Shown: in pieces, positions 23,064-33,400 of the stretch | How the letters are laid out: each line of letters begins with the position of its first letter | Position numbering within the stretch: position 1 is the stretch's first letter | Source of the DNA: Candidatus Muiribacteriota bacterium | GTDB taxonomy: Bacteria > Muiribacteriota > DAOVTB01 | Assembly: GCA_030633305.1 (NCBI GenBank) | Contig: DAOVTB010000007.1 | Span: 1-57,060, forward strand | Length of the DNA: 57,060 nucleotides | Direction of reading: 5' to 3' | The notes under the pieces: model-generated | Database searches by the model: none | What the model saw: only the letters and a program-made list of their open reading frames with translations | What the model was told of the DNA's origin: nothing | Position numbers and translations under genes: made by a program

Positions 23064-25379
23064 TTATTTTTTATCCATTTCAGCTTTCAATATTTCCGCT
23101 GTGAGCGGTATTCTGAAGAAATCAATCCCAACAGCATCGTAAACAGCATTCAAAATAGATGGTGCTACACCGATAACTGGATGTTCTCCAATTCCTCTAG
23201 CTCCAAAAGGACCAATTTCACCAGGTGTTTCAACAAACTCTATCGTCTGTTTTTCTGGAGCATCCTTGATGGTTGGAAATCTATATTTTCTAAACATGGC
23301 ATTATGACATCTACCTTCACTATCAAACACAAGCTCTTCACAAAGACTTGCACCAATAGCCATCATTACACCACCTGCAACCTGTCCGCGAATCTGCTGA
23401 GCATTAATTACTCTGCCTACATCAAACGCAGAAGCAAAATGATCTATTATGATTTTACCAGTTGCTTTTTCTATTTTAATTTCACAACCCTGTGCTCCAA
23501 ATGTATGAGAAACACCCATAGTACCCTGCCCATTTGCATCTGGAACAGAATATCTCGGAAGTCTAGCATCAGAAGTAGTATGAACTACATCTCCAACTGT
23601 CATTCCATCATCATACATATAACCTCTTGCAAGACTTTCTACAGTAAGTTTAAGACTCGGATCATTTCTCAGATAAACATGCTCTCCGTCATATTTAAGA
23701 TTATCTATATTAACACGTAGAACTTGCGCAGCGGTCTTTTTCATCATTTTGATTGCTTTTTTACAAGCTCTCACAACAGCACGACCACCTTGTGTTGTAA
23801 ACATAGAACCTATCGTCTGCCATTCCCATGGAGAAAACTGTGTATCTATTTCAGTATAAACCTTGATTTTTTCAGTTGGGATCATAAGAACTTCAGCTGC
23901 AACCTGTTGAACAACCGTTCTAAGTCCCTGCCCAACTTCTGCTCCACCCATATTGATTGCAACACTTCCGTCTGCATTGAATTTCAAATAACAGCTCTTG
24001 GATGAAAAAGGTGCACCTTTTGGAGTCTTCATAACACCAGAAAATCCGCGCCCATAATAATATTTATCATCTTCAGCAGGCTTTTCTTTTGAAAAGATTG
24101 CTTCCCGTACTAAATCTGCACATTTTTTGACATCTCCATGAGATGTGATCAATTTTTCTCCGAGAGCCGTAACACTTCCATCACCCATATAATTTTTCTC
24201 TCTGAGATCAAATGACGACATATTAAGTTTTCTAGCAAGGATATCTATTAGCCTTTCAGTTGCAAACTGTGATTCCTGATGACCATAACCTCTATATGCA
24301 CCTACAGGCGGTGTATTTGTATATACAAGATATGACTGAAGATGAGCATTTGGAAATTCATATGCTCCGCCACAGTTATGGCCTGCACCAATAGAAACAT
24401 GAACACCAGTATCAGAATATGCACCAGTTGATTGATAAATAGTAGTTTCCATTGCAGTAAAAGTACCATCTTTCTTTGCACCTATCTTCATTCTTGTTCT
24501 CATTCCATGACCAAGCAAAGTACTTAAAAGATCTTCTTTTCTTGTAGCAACCCATTTTACCGGATGACCTGGCACAAAGCTGGCTATCCATGCAATAGTC
24601 TGCTCGACAGTAATATCAGATTTATATCCAAAACATCCACCGAGTTCTGGAATATGTACTCTTACATCAGAAAGAGGAAGATCATATACACGACCTAGTT
24701 CTTCTCTTATGATAAAAGGACAGATCGATGAAGACCAGCACTCTATCGTTTTATCTTCATGAAACCACACAATGGAACCATGTGGTTCAATTGCAGCTGA
24801 AGAACCCCATGGATATACAAATTCACCTTCTACAAACACTTCAGCATCATCAAAACCTTTCTTAATATCACCTTTTTTTAATTCATAATGATTAGCTATA
24901 TTTGTTCCTGCTTTTGGACCAAGACCTGGAAGGTGCCAGTATTCTCCACTTTTTTCATGTATCAATATGGCATCGTCTTTAAGAGAATCAAGAGCATCAA
25001 CAAGTACTGGAAGTGGTTCATATTCAACTTTTATCTTTTTAACAGCTTCCCGCGCAAGATGTGTATTTTCAGCAATTACAGCTGCTACGGGTTCGCCGAT
25101 ATATCTTACCTTATCAACAGCAAACGGAGTAAGATCTCGAATATTATCTCCATACTTAAATTCACAACCTTTTCCGGTAACAACTTTTACTACTCCTTCA
25201 CATTTTTCCGCTTCAGAAGTATCAATCGAAATAATTTTTGCATGTGCATACTCCGGTCTAAGAATTGCTGCATACAGCATACCTGGAAGTTTAACATCAT
25301 CCAGAAAATACGCTTTTCCTGTAACTTTTTTTACAGCGTCGGGACGCTGAATACTTTTTCCTACATATTTAAATTCCAC
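23064..25379 (-). CDS. molybdenum hydroxylase large subunit (xanthine dehydrogenase family)
   Basis: This is the molybdopterin-binding catalytic subunit of the xanthine-dehydrogenase/aldehyde-oxidase family. I start it at GTG 25379 (771 aa) with GGGAGGG upstream. The track's 50 extra residues include EDSRAENAEDAEGKN, translated from a dispersed repeat. N-terminal domain: SIQRPDAVKKVTGKAYFLDDVKLPGMLYAAILRPEYAHA. Cofactor motifs: GGCFGYKSD (usually GGGFGGK), AYRGYGHQESQF, QG.RTVVQQVAAE, and the catalytic Glu in GARGIGEHPVIGVAP. It hydroxylates an N-heterocycle or aldehyde; the substrate is not determinable. It pairs with the 22281 gene and the CodA-like amidohydrolase. Confidence 0.93.
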   Translation of the reverse strand: MEFKYVGKSIQRPDAVKKVTGKAYFLDDVKLPGMLYAAILRPEYAHAKIISIDTSEAEKCEGVVKVVTGKGCEFKYGDNIRDLTPFAVDKVRYIGEPVAAVIAENTHLAREAVKKIKVEYEPLPVLVDALDSLKDDAILIHEKSGEYWHLPGLGPKAGTNIANHYELKKGDIKKGFDDAEVFVEGEFVYPWGSSAAIEPHGSIVWFHEDKTIECWSSSICPFIIREELGRVYDLPLSDVRVHIPELGGCFGYKSDITVEQTIAWIASFVPGHPVKWVATRKEDLLSTLLGHGMRTRMKIGAKKDGTFTAMETTIYQSTGAYSDTGVHVSIGAGHNCGGAYEFPNAHLQSYLVYTNTPPVGAYRGYGHQESQFATERLIDILARKLNMSSFDLREKNYMGDGSVTALGEKLITSHGDVKKCADLVREAIFSKEKPAEDDKYYYGRGFSGVMKTPKGAPFSSKSCYLKFNADGSVAINMGGAEVGQGLRTVVQQVAAEVLMIPTEKIKVYTEIDTQFSPWEWQTIGSMFTTQGGRAVVRACKKAIKMMKKTAAQVLRVNIDNLKYDGEHVYLRNDPSLKLTVESLARGYMYDDGMTVGDVVHTTSDARLPRYSVPDANGQGTMGVSHTFGAQGCEIKIEKATGKIIIDHFASAFDVGRVINAQQIRGQVAGGVMMAIGASLCEELVFDSEGRCHNAMFRKYRFPTIKDAPEKQTIEFVETPGEIGPFGARGIGEHPVIGVAPSILNAVYDAVGIDFFRIPLTAEILKAEMDKK

Positions 25380-25419
25380 AAATACCCTCCCTGTTGAATT
25401 CAATAACTTTGTATTTTTT

Positions 25420-25458
25420 CCCTCTGCGTCCTCCGCGTTCTCTGCGCGAGAATCTTCT
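25420..25458 (-). repeat. 9-nt-periodic array abutting the SbcC-like stop
   Basis: Minus strand, directly after the TAA: AGAAGATTCTCGCGCAGAGAACGCGGAGGACGCAGAGGG. Confidence 0.75.
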
Positions 25459-28400
25459 TTATATTCTGTCCACTTCGAGTACATTCGATGTGGCTTCTGC
25501 TTTAATAAAATAATCCATTTTATTTTCAAGCTCTGTTATATGAGAAATTACAAAAATCTGTTGATAAAGTTTTTCCATCATTCTTAAAAGTTCTATAAAC
25601 GCATTCTGCCTTTTCTGATCAAAAGAACTTATCGGTTCATCGAGAAACAGGAACTGATGAAAAGAAATACCATCATCGGTATCATGCATGCCAGGAAATA
25701 AGGCCTTTGAAAATGCAAGTCTGAACATCAAAAGGATCTGATCTTCTGTTCCTCCTGACAAATTCTTGATTGGCACATAGTCATTTTTTTCATCAGAAAA
25801 TATCTGTATAGAAAAATCTTCCTGCAGCAAAACCTTCTTGTACCTGTTATTTGTCAATTTCGGCAGATAAGTAGCAAAATATCTCTCAATCTGAGGTTTA
25901 ATCTTCTTAATAACATTATCCCTGGTAAGATCATACATTTTAATAACTTCAGGAAAATACAATATATTATCCCTCATATTCCGTTCCAGTTCTTCTGTCT
26001 CAGATAGTTGTTCAAGAAGATTTTTCTTCATCCTTTCAGCATCTCCAAATTTATCAAGAAATCCATTCTTTAAAGCAATTTTTTCAAGGATATCCCTTAC
26101 TTTCAGATTAAACCCATTCACATCTTCCCTTAGGACGGCAAGAGTTTCTACACTGAAACCTATCTTTTCAAGTCCCTTTTCGAGGTTATCATATTCCTGG
26201 TAAATATCTTTGATCTTTCCTTCAAGGATCATTTTCTCTTCTTCAAGTTTTGAATGATCCTGTTTTTTTACAGAAACCAGATTTTGTTTTTCCTTAAGCC
26301 TTACAATCCGTTCCTTTAATTCAATAATATTTTTATCGAGAGCCTTTTCATCCGAAGATAATTTTTCTTTATCTTTATCCGTGACTTCTACGATTGTTTG
26401 AGCATTCATATTTTTCTTAAGATCAGCAATTTGAGTTTCGATTATTTTCAATTCCCCAGCTAAAAAGCTATTTTGATCTTTATGCTTTTCCGATTCTTTT
26501 TCCTTCCTTTTAATCCTGTCTTCAACTTTCTTCAGACTTTCTGAATATTTTTCCAACAAACTTCTTTTTTCTTCGATCAATCTAATATCACTACCTGATT
26601 TTTCAATCTCAGTCTTTAGATTCTCTAATTCATCTTTTTTATCATTTAGGGCCTTTAATTCTGAGCTAATCGATTCATAATATTCTGTTAGCGTTCCGTC
26701 TATCTCATTTTCCTTCAAAAAAGTCTGGATTTTAAGAAGACTGAATTCAAAATTATTATCACTAAAATCCCTGAGTTTTTCCAGACTGTCTTCAATAGAA
26801 TATCTATCATTAAGATTGATACTTTTTATCATCTCAGATTTTTTCTTTATTTCCTGAAGCTGGATTTCATAATTAGATTTTTCTTCACTATTGCTTTTGT
26901 ATTCAGCATCGATAACGCCTTTCTTTTCTTTATTTAAAAAAATGTCACTTTCAAGTTCTTTTTCAAGAACAATTCCCTTTTTCCTGGAAACTATGGCAAC
27001 AATCAGAAACAACAACGGGAAAATCCCAAAGCTTGCATATATATACACTTTTGTATAAAAAACCCATCCCAATATTGCTACAAGAGAAAGTGCAAACAAG
27101 CCACCAAAAAGATTTTCCTTTCCAAAATGATTTTTTAATAAAACTTTCTTACTGTCAATAATATCCTGATCATTAAATTTAATTATTTTCTGTCCAAGTT
27201 CAACAAGAAGCTGTTTTACTTTTTCCAGATTTCCATTACACACATTCTCTTCTTTGTAGTACTTTGAATTCAGAACTTCAATTTCTTCATCAATCGTTTC
27301 AGAAAACACCTTAATACTTCCAGCTTCTTCAAGTTTCTCACGGACTTCTTCAAATCCCTCGAGTTCTTTTTCAAGATTCTTTTTATTTTCTGTTTTTTCT
27401 ATCAGAGAACTTTTCATCTCGCTTAGATTTCCAGTAGCTTTTTCACATTCCTGAGTTCCTTTTATTATTTCATCTTTCTCTTCTTTCAGATCTTTCAATT
27501 CCTCAGAAATAATATCTTGCGTCTCTTCAAGTGATGCAATTGAAGCTTTTTTCACTGATTCTGCTTTCTCAAATGACTTTAATTCTGCCTGGAGCTTAGT
27601 GTATTCAATCGCCTGTACGCCCTGTTCGTGGAGTCTAGCTTCGGTTTCCTCAAGACTGTTTTTCTCATTATTCAACTTCTCAAGTTCTTTTTCAGATGTT
27701 TCCAATTCTTCAGACAGATTTTTCGATTCCAATTCATACTGACTAAAATTTTCCATCTTTCCAACTAATGCTTCAAGATTATCCTTCAACAACAGTTCCT
27801 TTTCTTTCAAAATCCTACATTGCTGTGAAGAATCCTCAAATTCCAGTAATTGATTAAGTTTATCTTCTTTTTCTTTTATATTTACATCTATTGACTCTTT
27901 TTCCAGAACAAGCTTATCTATTTCATCAACAACTTCCTGCTTTTCAGCAAGTTCAAGTTGAACTTCAGAAAGGTCATCTTTAAGTTTCTCTATTTTTGAA
28001 TCAATAGATTTGCTATCTTTTTTAGATATATCAAATTCTTCTTTTAACGCATCCTTTGCCACATCAAGTTTATTAAGACCAAGCATACTGCTTATAACTT
28101 CCAGCCTGTCTTCCTTATGACTTTGAATAATAGACAATTCTTTCTGAGCAACATAGGAGGAATATCTGAATTCTTTAAAAGACAGCTTTAATTTATTTTG
28201 ATAAAAGCCTTTCATTTCATCTTCAGAAAGATCAATATTCTGATTCACATTTCGTATAGAAATAGATTCATCTTCTTTTGAAAAAGTCCTGGTAATTAAA
28301 AATAATTCTGTCCCGAAAGATACCTTTACCTCAACAAAACCATCTTTTGCGCCCCAGAACATAATATTCTCTACACCTGAATCTTCACGGGTACACTGAC

Positions 28401-28551
28401 CGAACAAACCATAGGAAATAGCTTCACCAATAGTTGATTTTCCAGCTTCATTTTCTCCAATGATGCCAATTAGCCCTTTTTCCGGAATTTCCCTGATTCG
28501 GAGCTCTTTAAACTTCATAAAATTCTTACAATATAGGGATTTTATAATCAT
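25459..28551 (-). CDS. SbcC/Rad50-like ATPase with a transmembrane hairpin in the coiled coil
   Basis: The 1030-aa SMC-superfamily protein has an N-terminal KNFMKFKELRI and Walker A GIIGENEAGKST (about 29-40), a Q-loop near YVAQKEL, and very long coiled coils. The C-terminal ABC signature is LSGGTEDQILLMFRLAFSKALF, with Walker B FLFLDEPISSFD and the H-loop in FVISHI. There is no CxxC zinc hook. Instead residues ~477-522 hold two hydrophobic helices (FGGLFALSLVAILGWVFYT...ASFGIFPLLFLIVAIV) where the coil would turn, so the tip is probably membrane-embedded, as in YhaN-type proteins. AAAGGA precedes the ATG. It is 13 bp behind the SbcD-like gene and probably forms a complex with it. Confidence 0.88.
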   Translation of the reverse strand: MIIKSLYCKNFMKFKELRIREIPEKGLIGIIGENEAGKSTIGEAISYGLFGQCTREDSGVENIMFWGAKDGFVEVKVSFGTELFLITRTFSKEDESISIRNVNQNIDLSEDEMKGFYQNKLKLSFKEFRYSSYVAQKELSIIQSHKEDRLEVISSMLGLNKLDVAKDALKEEFDISKKDSKSIDSKIEKLKDDLSEVQLELAEKQEVVDEIDKLVLEKESIDVNIKEKEDKLNQLLEFEDSSQQCRILKEKELLLKDNLEALVGKMENFSQYELESKNLSEELETSEKELEKLNNEKNSLEETEARLHEQGVQAIEYTKLQAELKSFEKAESVKKASIASLEETQDIISEELKDLKEEKDEIIKGTQECEKATGNLSEMKSSLIEKTENKKNLEKELEGFEEVREKLEEAGSIKVFSETIDEEIEVLNSKYYKEENVCNGNLEKVKQLLVELGQKIIKFNDQDIIDSKKVLLKNHFGKENLFGGLFALSLVAILGWVFYTKVYIYASFGIFPLLFLIVAIVSRKKGIVLEKELESDIFLNKEKKGVIDAEYKSNSEEKSNYEIQLQEIKKKSEMIKSINLNDRYSIEDSLEKLRDFSDNNFEFSLLKIQTFLKENEIDGTLTEYYESISSELKALNDKKDELENLKTEIEKSGSDIRLIEEKRSLLEKYSESLKKVEDRIKRKEKESEKHKDQNSFLAGELKIIETQIADLKKNMNAQTIVEVTDKDKEKLSSDEKALDKNIIELKERIVRLKEKQNLVSVKKQDHSKLEEEKMILEGKIKDIYQEYDNLEKGLEKIGFSVETLAVLREDVNGFNLKVRDILEKIALKNGFLDKFGDAERMKKNLLEQLSETEELERNMRDNILYFPEVIKMYDLTRDNVIKKIKPQIERYFATYLPKLTNNRYKKVLLQEDFSIQIFSDEKNDYVPIKNLSGGTEDQILLMFRLAFSKALFPGMHDTDDGISFHQFLFLDEPISSFDQKRQNAFIELLRMMEKLYQQIFVISHITELENKMDYFIKAEATSNVLEVDRI

Positions 28552-28564
28552 TACAGTTCCTTTC

Positions 28565-29701
28565 TCAGTTTTTTAAATATTTAAGGCCTAGCTGGCGAAC
28601 ATTTTTATAGAATTTACTGTAGTCAGAATCTTTTTTCTTTTTATAATATTCAATCTTTGAGTCCAGAAGATTACTGAATTCCTTTTCAACAGAAAAGATC
28701 CTGATATCATCAAATTTATCGATTTCCAAGTCTTCTATCTGTATTTCATTTTCAATAACATGAAAAAAGAATCTATTTCCTAAAATGTTTTCCACTTCAA
28801 GCCTGCTGTAATTTTTGTATATCTCAAAAAGAACTTTCCCGGTAAGGGCAAGTTTCAGGATTTTATCCTTCCTGCCACGCTTGATTCTTTTCTTTATTTC
28901 ATTCAGGATAGAACTTGTTGAAAGCGAAAGATCAATTTTAACAATTTCCATCGGCCGACATGGTAACCTTTTGAATTCTACTGAAACATCATTTTTATTT
29001 TCGATAGTTATCAAGTGAAAACCTTTCAAGTGATCTATTTCTTTAAAAGAGACTTTTTCAAGACCCGGAGTCTGGATCAATGCATTTTTTCCATTTAGCT
29101 GGACTGATTCCTTACCAACCGTTGTGATTATATTTATTCCATTGCTATACATTTCTTCTTTAGACATTCCAAAATAAAGAGTTTTACCTGAATCGGCATC
29201 AATATGTTCTCTGTCTAAAACGATTACATTCAAATCCTTTTCTTTAAGACCATTTAGTTTCATTTCACTGGAGATACTTTTATGAAAATATTTTTTTCCA
29301 TAAAAAACTATATTTTTTCCATATTTTTGAAATGTTAGAGGAGAAACTTCTTTTTCACTAAATACAGAAATCCCGTCATGCCCCAGAAAAGAATCACAGG
29401 AAAAAACTGCATCATCTTTTGAAATATCACATGGACCACTACCAATAATAATTTCACATTTTACTGAAGTCAAACGATCGAACTGCTGAAGAGCACTGCT
29501 TACCTGCCTTGGATCCGGCTTCGGAATATCAAAGAAATTACTTGTGATCAAATAAAAATCTGCTTTTTCTTCAATGGCAAAATCCACTGAAGAAACAAAA
29601 TTATCAAAAAAATCTTTCTGTCTGGCTGCAAGTGTTTCTGGATCAAGATAGTAGTACTGTGGACAAAGATTCAGATTTCCAACCTGGACTATTTTAACCA
29701 T
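28565..29701 (-). CDS. SbcD/Mre11-like protein with eroded metal sites (pseudo-nuclease)
   Basis: I start it at ATG 29701 (378 aa), spaced well from GGGG; the longer track start adds a hydrophobic stretch from the AT-rich leader. The order of strands and the C-terminal capping region follow SbcD/YhaO (TPGLEKVSFKEIDHLKGFHLITIE...LPCRPMEIVKIDLS). But the phosphoesterase motifs are lost: the DxH of motif I reads NLN (VQVGNLNL), GDxxD reads SNFFD, GNHD reads GPCD, and GHxH reads GKES. It can hardly bind two Mn ions, so nuclease activity is unlikely. It probably regulates or scaffolds the downstream ATPase. Confidence 0.75.
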   Translation of the reverse strand: MVKIVQVGNLNLCPQYYYLDPETLAARQKDFFDNFVSSVDFAIEEKADFYLITSNFFDIPKPDPRQVSSALQQFDRLTSVKCEIIIGSGPCDISKDDAVFSCDSFLGHDGISVFSEKEVSPLTFQKYGKNIVFYGKKYFHKSISSEMKLNGLKEKDLNVIVLDREHIDADSGKTLYFGMSKEEMYSNGINIITTVGKESVQLNGKNALIQTPGLEKVSFKEIDHLKGFHLITIENKNDVSVEFKRLPCRPMEIVKIDLSLSTSSILNEIKKRIKRGRKDKILKLALTGKVLFEIYKNYSRLEVENILGNRFFFHVIENEIQIEDLEIDKFDDIRIFSVEKEFSNLLDSKIEYYKKKKDSDYSKFYKNVRQLGLKYLKN

Positions 29702-29807
29702 TTGTAACATACCCCACTTATTTATATATAGTATTATTATAGTATAGGGGTAATACAAATTCAAGAAAACATTGAGGAAATACAGAATAATTATTAGAAA
29801 AATTCTA

Positions 29808-29900
29808 GACAGGATTAACAAGATAAACAGGATCAAGAAATAATAAAATTTTTGCCACAGATAAAAACAGATTGAGCACGGATAAAAAAGTAAGAAATAT
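29808..29900 (+). repeat. 9-nt-periodic dispersed repeats
   Basis: GACAGGATTAACAAGATAAACAGGATCAAG, then TTGCCACAGATAAAAACAG and GAGCACGGATAAAA. The first matches, reversed, the repeats near 15845 and 45790. Confidence 0.6.
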
Positions 29901-29954
29901 ATAGAAGCTAAAATATAAGAAATCTTTTGAAAATTTGGGAATTAGTAGGAAAGA

Positions 29955-30131
29955 TCAGTGGTTATTTGAAACAGTTCTGATAAAAAAGTAAGAGAGAAAG
30001 AGAATTGCGATAATCGTGAATTCAAGATTGTCCGTAAAACAATCATTCACTAAAAAAGAAATCACATCTGATGAAAAACCTGTTTGATTGATTGCAAAGA
30101 TTAACATTATGCCGACTATGATTAGCATCAT
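29955..30131 (-). CDS. small two-TM membrane protein (58 aa)
   Basis: From ATG 30131 with GGAGG 8 nt upstream: MMLIIVGIMLIFAINQTGF, a short loop, then FTIIAILFLSYFFIRTVSNNH. The track's longer start (124 aa, with a CCCCC run) lacks a ribosome site. There are two hydrophobic helices and no recognisable family. It stands alone between the SbcD-like gene and the RND operon. It could be a small membrane regulator or a chance ORF; the ribosome site favours a gene. Confidence 0.5.
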   Translation of the reverse strand: MMLIIVGIMLIFAINQTGFSSDVISFLVNDCFTDNLEFTIIAILFLSYFFIRTVSNNH

Positions 30132-30368
30132 TTTATATACCTCCAGCAATTGGATTTTGTTTATTCCATTTCCTATATGAAATATTTGTTCCAAAACAGA
30201 CAAACCATAGATAGATCCTTTATTTAAAGTGGTTTTCATATGATTCAATGTTTTTTTTGAGAAACAGCAGCAACAGCAACTGAAGCAAATTATATACACT
30301 TTGTCAAAATAGCGTTCACTATTTTCCAATATAAGCCAAAATAAAGAAAATTTTAAACATTTGATATT

Positions 30369-30394
30369 GGACAGGCACAGGGGCCTGTCCCTAC
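30369..30394 (-). repeat. GTAG-type REP palindrome
   Basis: GGACAGGCACAGGGGCCTGTCCCTAC on the plus strand, identical to 22150 and 22787. Confidence 0.8.
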
Positions 30395-30420
30395 AACGTT
30401 TATTATATATTCAGATATTT

Positions 30421-30446
30421 TTTCTTCATGTTCTTCATGTTCTTCT
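30421..30446 (-). repeat. 9-nt-periodic array abutting the RND stop
   Basis: Minus strand, directly after the TAA: AGAAGAACATGAAGAACATGAAG. Confidence 0.65.
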
Positions 30447-33400
30447 TTACTTCAACCTTAAAATCTTACGGCTAACTCTTTTAATATCTTCCATTACCAG
30501 ATATACACATGGAATAACAATAAGCGTAAGAATTGTTGAAAATGTCAGTCCCCAGGCAAGTGATTGAGCCATCGGAGCAAGAAAAGCAGCCTGGCCAGTT
30601 GTCGCGAGACACATTGGCAAAAGTCCAAAAATGGTTGTTATTGAAGTAAGAATAATGGGTCTTATTCGAATACGGCCAGCTTTAGCTACAACTTCCTTAA
30701 TTTCCATATCTTTTTCTTTCTCTTTCAATCTGAGAACAAAATCTAAAAGAACAAGCGAATCATTGACTACTATACCACTTAAAGCTACAACTCCAATCAA
30801 TGACAGAAGTCCAAGAGATTGCCCGGATACAAAAAAACCGAAAATAACACCAATAAATCCAAATGGGACAGTTGCCATAATTGTTATTGGATGTATAAAA
30901 GACTGAAACTGGGTTCCAAGAATCATGTAGATAACAAGACCAGCAAAGCAAAGAGCATACAGAAGACCTTTCATGGATTCCTTTGTATCATCAGCTTCAC
31001 CACCAAACTCAGCTCTATAATCCGGATATCCAGAAAAAATTTCAGGAATTTTCTTTTTAAACTCCTTCATCACTTTCATCGATGTATTTTTGCTTCTAAT
31101 AATATCACCTGTTACTGTAATCGTTGATTCCTGATTATGTCTGCTAAGTTTTTGAATCCCTTTTACAATTTTAATTCCGGCAATGTCGTTCAGCAGAATA
31201 TGTTTTCCGCTTTGAGTAATTATTGGCATATTCAGCACATCTTTCTTTTCATTCCGCCATTTTTCATCAAAAATGACTCTTATCTTGATTTCCTCATCCC
31301 CTGTCCTAATCGACGAGGCCACTTCACCTGCCACGCACGCTCGCAAAGTCTGAGCTACAGTCAAGACATCAACACCAAGACTCTTAGCTTTTTCTTCATC
31401 AAGTTCAACAACAATTTCACTTTTTCCTTCAGGAAAATCATCAGAAAGTTCTACAACTCCCGGCAATGTTTTAAGATACTCCATAGCTCGGCGTGCAAGT
31501 AGTTTTAAAACTTTGATATCTTCACCTTTAAAACGATATGAAATCGCATCTCCTACAGGCGGCCCACCTCGGGCAAGAAGTATATTAAAATAAATAAAAC
31601 CATTTATTTTTTTTGATTTAGTTTTCAAATCATTAATAATTTTTAGAGTATCTGTTTTCCCGTTCATTTCCTCAATATCCAGTTCCACAATAACACTTGC
31701 CTTGTTATCTCCACGCTCCATAGAATGAGAAAGCATGTACATTCCAATTCTTGTAGTAACTGTTTTGATATACTTTTTGTCAATATTATCAGCAATAAAC
31801 TTTTCAACTGTTCTTACCTGTTTTTCCGTGTCTTCAAGCGAACTATCAGAAAAGGCTTCCATATTAACCATGAAAATTCCCATATCAACTTTCCCAAAAA
31901 GAACAAACTTCATACGACTAGCTGTAAATCCTGCAATAACTGCTGCAACAAGTAATAATACAATAACCAGATAACGCATTTTGAGAACTTTTACCATAGT
32001 AATCTCATAAAAATCAAAGTACTTGTCATACCATCTAGTTTTACGACTTCCGCATTTCTCTACTTTTAAAGGGCGAACAAAATCGGCAAGATGAGAAGGC
32101 AGGATAAATAAGGCTTCAACAAGTGAACAACAAAGCGCAAGCACAATAATTACAGGGATATTGGACATGAATTTCCCCATGACTCCTGGAAGAAAGAAAA
32201 GCGGAGCAAACGCTGCAATAGTAGTAGAAACAGCAGCTATAACTGGCCACATAACCTCTTCGGTCCCTATTATCGCAGCATCCTTTGGAGAATAACCCAT
32301 TTCAAGATATCTGAAAAAATTTTCACATATTACAATTGCATCATCAACAATCATTCCCAAAACAACAATCATCCCAAATAAAGAGAGCATATTGATAGAA
32401 ATTCCAAGTGTCTTCATCAAAATAAATGTGCCTAGAAAAGCAAAAGGAATACCAATAGCAGTCCAGAACGCCATTTGAAAATTAAGAAGCAGACACAGAC
32501 TTATAAGAACAAGAATCAAACCCGAGAGTCCATTGGTCTGCATCAGGTCAATACGATCTTTGATATGAATTGATCTATCATTTATAACATTCAATTTTAT
32601 GCTTGGCGGAAAGCTTTCCTGTAATTTTTTTATTATTTTCCGCGTGGCTACAACCATTCCAATAGTGTCGCCATTTTTTCTTTTTTCAATATCAAGATTT
32701 ATGGCAAAATTTCCATTTACCTTACTCAAAGAGTTTCGTTCTTCAAAATCATTCCTGATATTTGCAACATCTCCTACAAATAGATTAGATATCCCATTTG
32801 AAGATTTCAAGACTATTTCAGCGATATCCCTGTCAGTAGAAATTTCACCAAGTGTCCTGATCAGGAATTCACCTTCTCTGGTTTTTAAGCGACCACCAGG
32901 GAGATTAAGATTTTTTCTCCGTATTGCTGAAATTACTGATGAAATCGGAAGATTATTCTGAATCAGTTTTTCTCTATCCAGCTCAACCCATATTTCTCTA
33001 TCTCTATAACCAACAAGATTTATTGTTCCTACACCACTAATATTCTTTAACTGATCTTTTGCTCTTTTGGCATAAGTCCTTAGTGTTTTTTCAGATACCT
33101 CCCCAGAGACTGTAACTGTACAAACCGGGAATTCAACTTTGATTTCTTTAATATACGGATCCTCTGCATCATCAGGAAGCAAAGATCTTATTTTATCTAC
33201 TTCACTCTTTATATCCTGTTCAACTCGATAAATATCAAACCCATCAAGTACATCAATTACAATTGTAGACATCCCTTCGTATGACACAGAAATAATATCG
33301 TCAATACCATCAATCCCGCTGATTTCTTCTTCGATTGGTTGTGTTATAAGTTTTTCAATCTCTTCAGAAGTCGCACCAGGATAAACTGTAGAAATAACTA

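Noticed and set aside
22860-23720. 286-aa plus-strand ORF
   Set aside because: It starts in repeats and runs antisense to the xdh large-subunit gene; low-complexity FS/FL-rich translation without any domain.
24888-25397. 169-aa and overlapping 127-aa plus-strand ORFs
   Set aside because: Antisense to the well-supported molybdenum hydroxylase gene.
29702-29836. N-terminal hydrophobic extension of the SbcD-like protein
   Set aside because: No ribosome site at the upstream ATG; the extension is encoded by an AT-rich leader, and the downstream ATG at 29701 has a GGGG site and starts the conserved strand.
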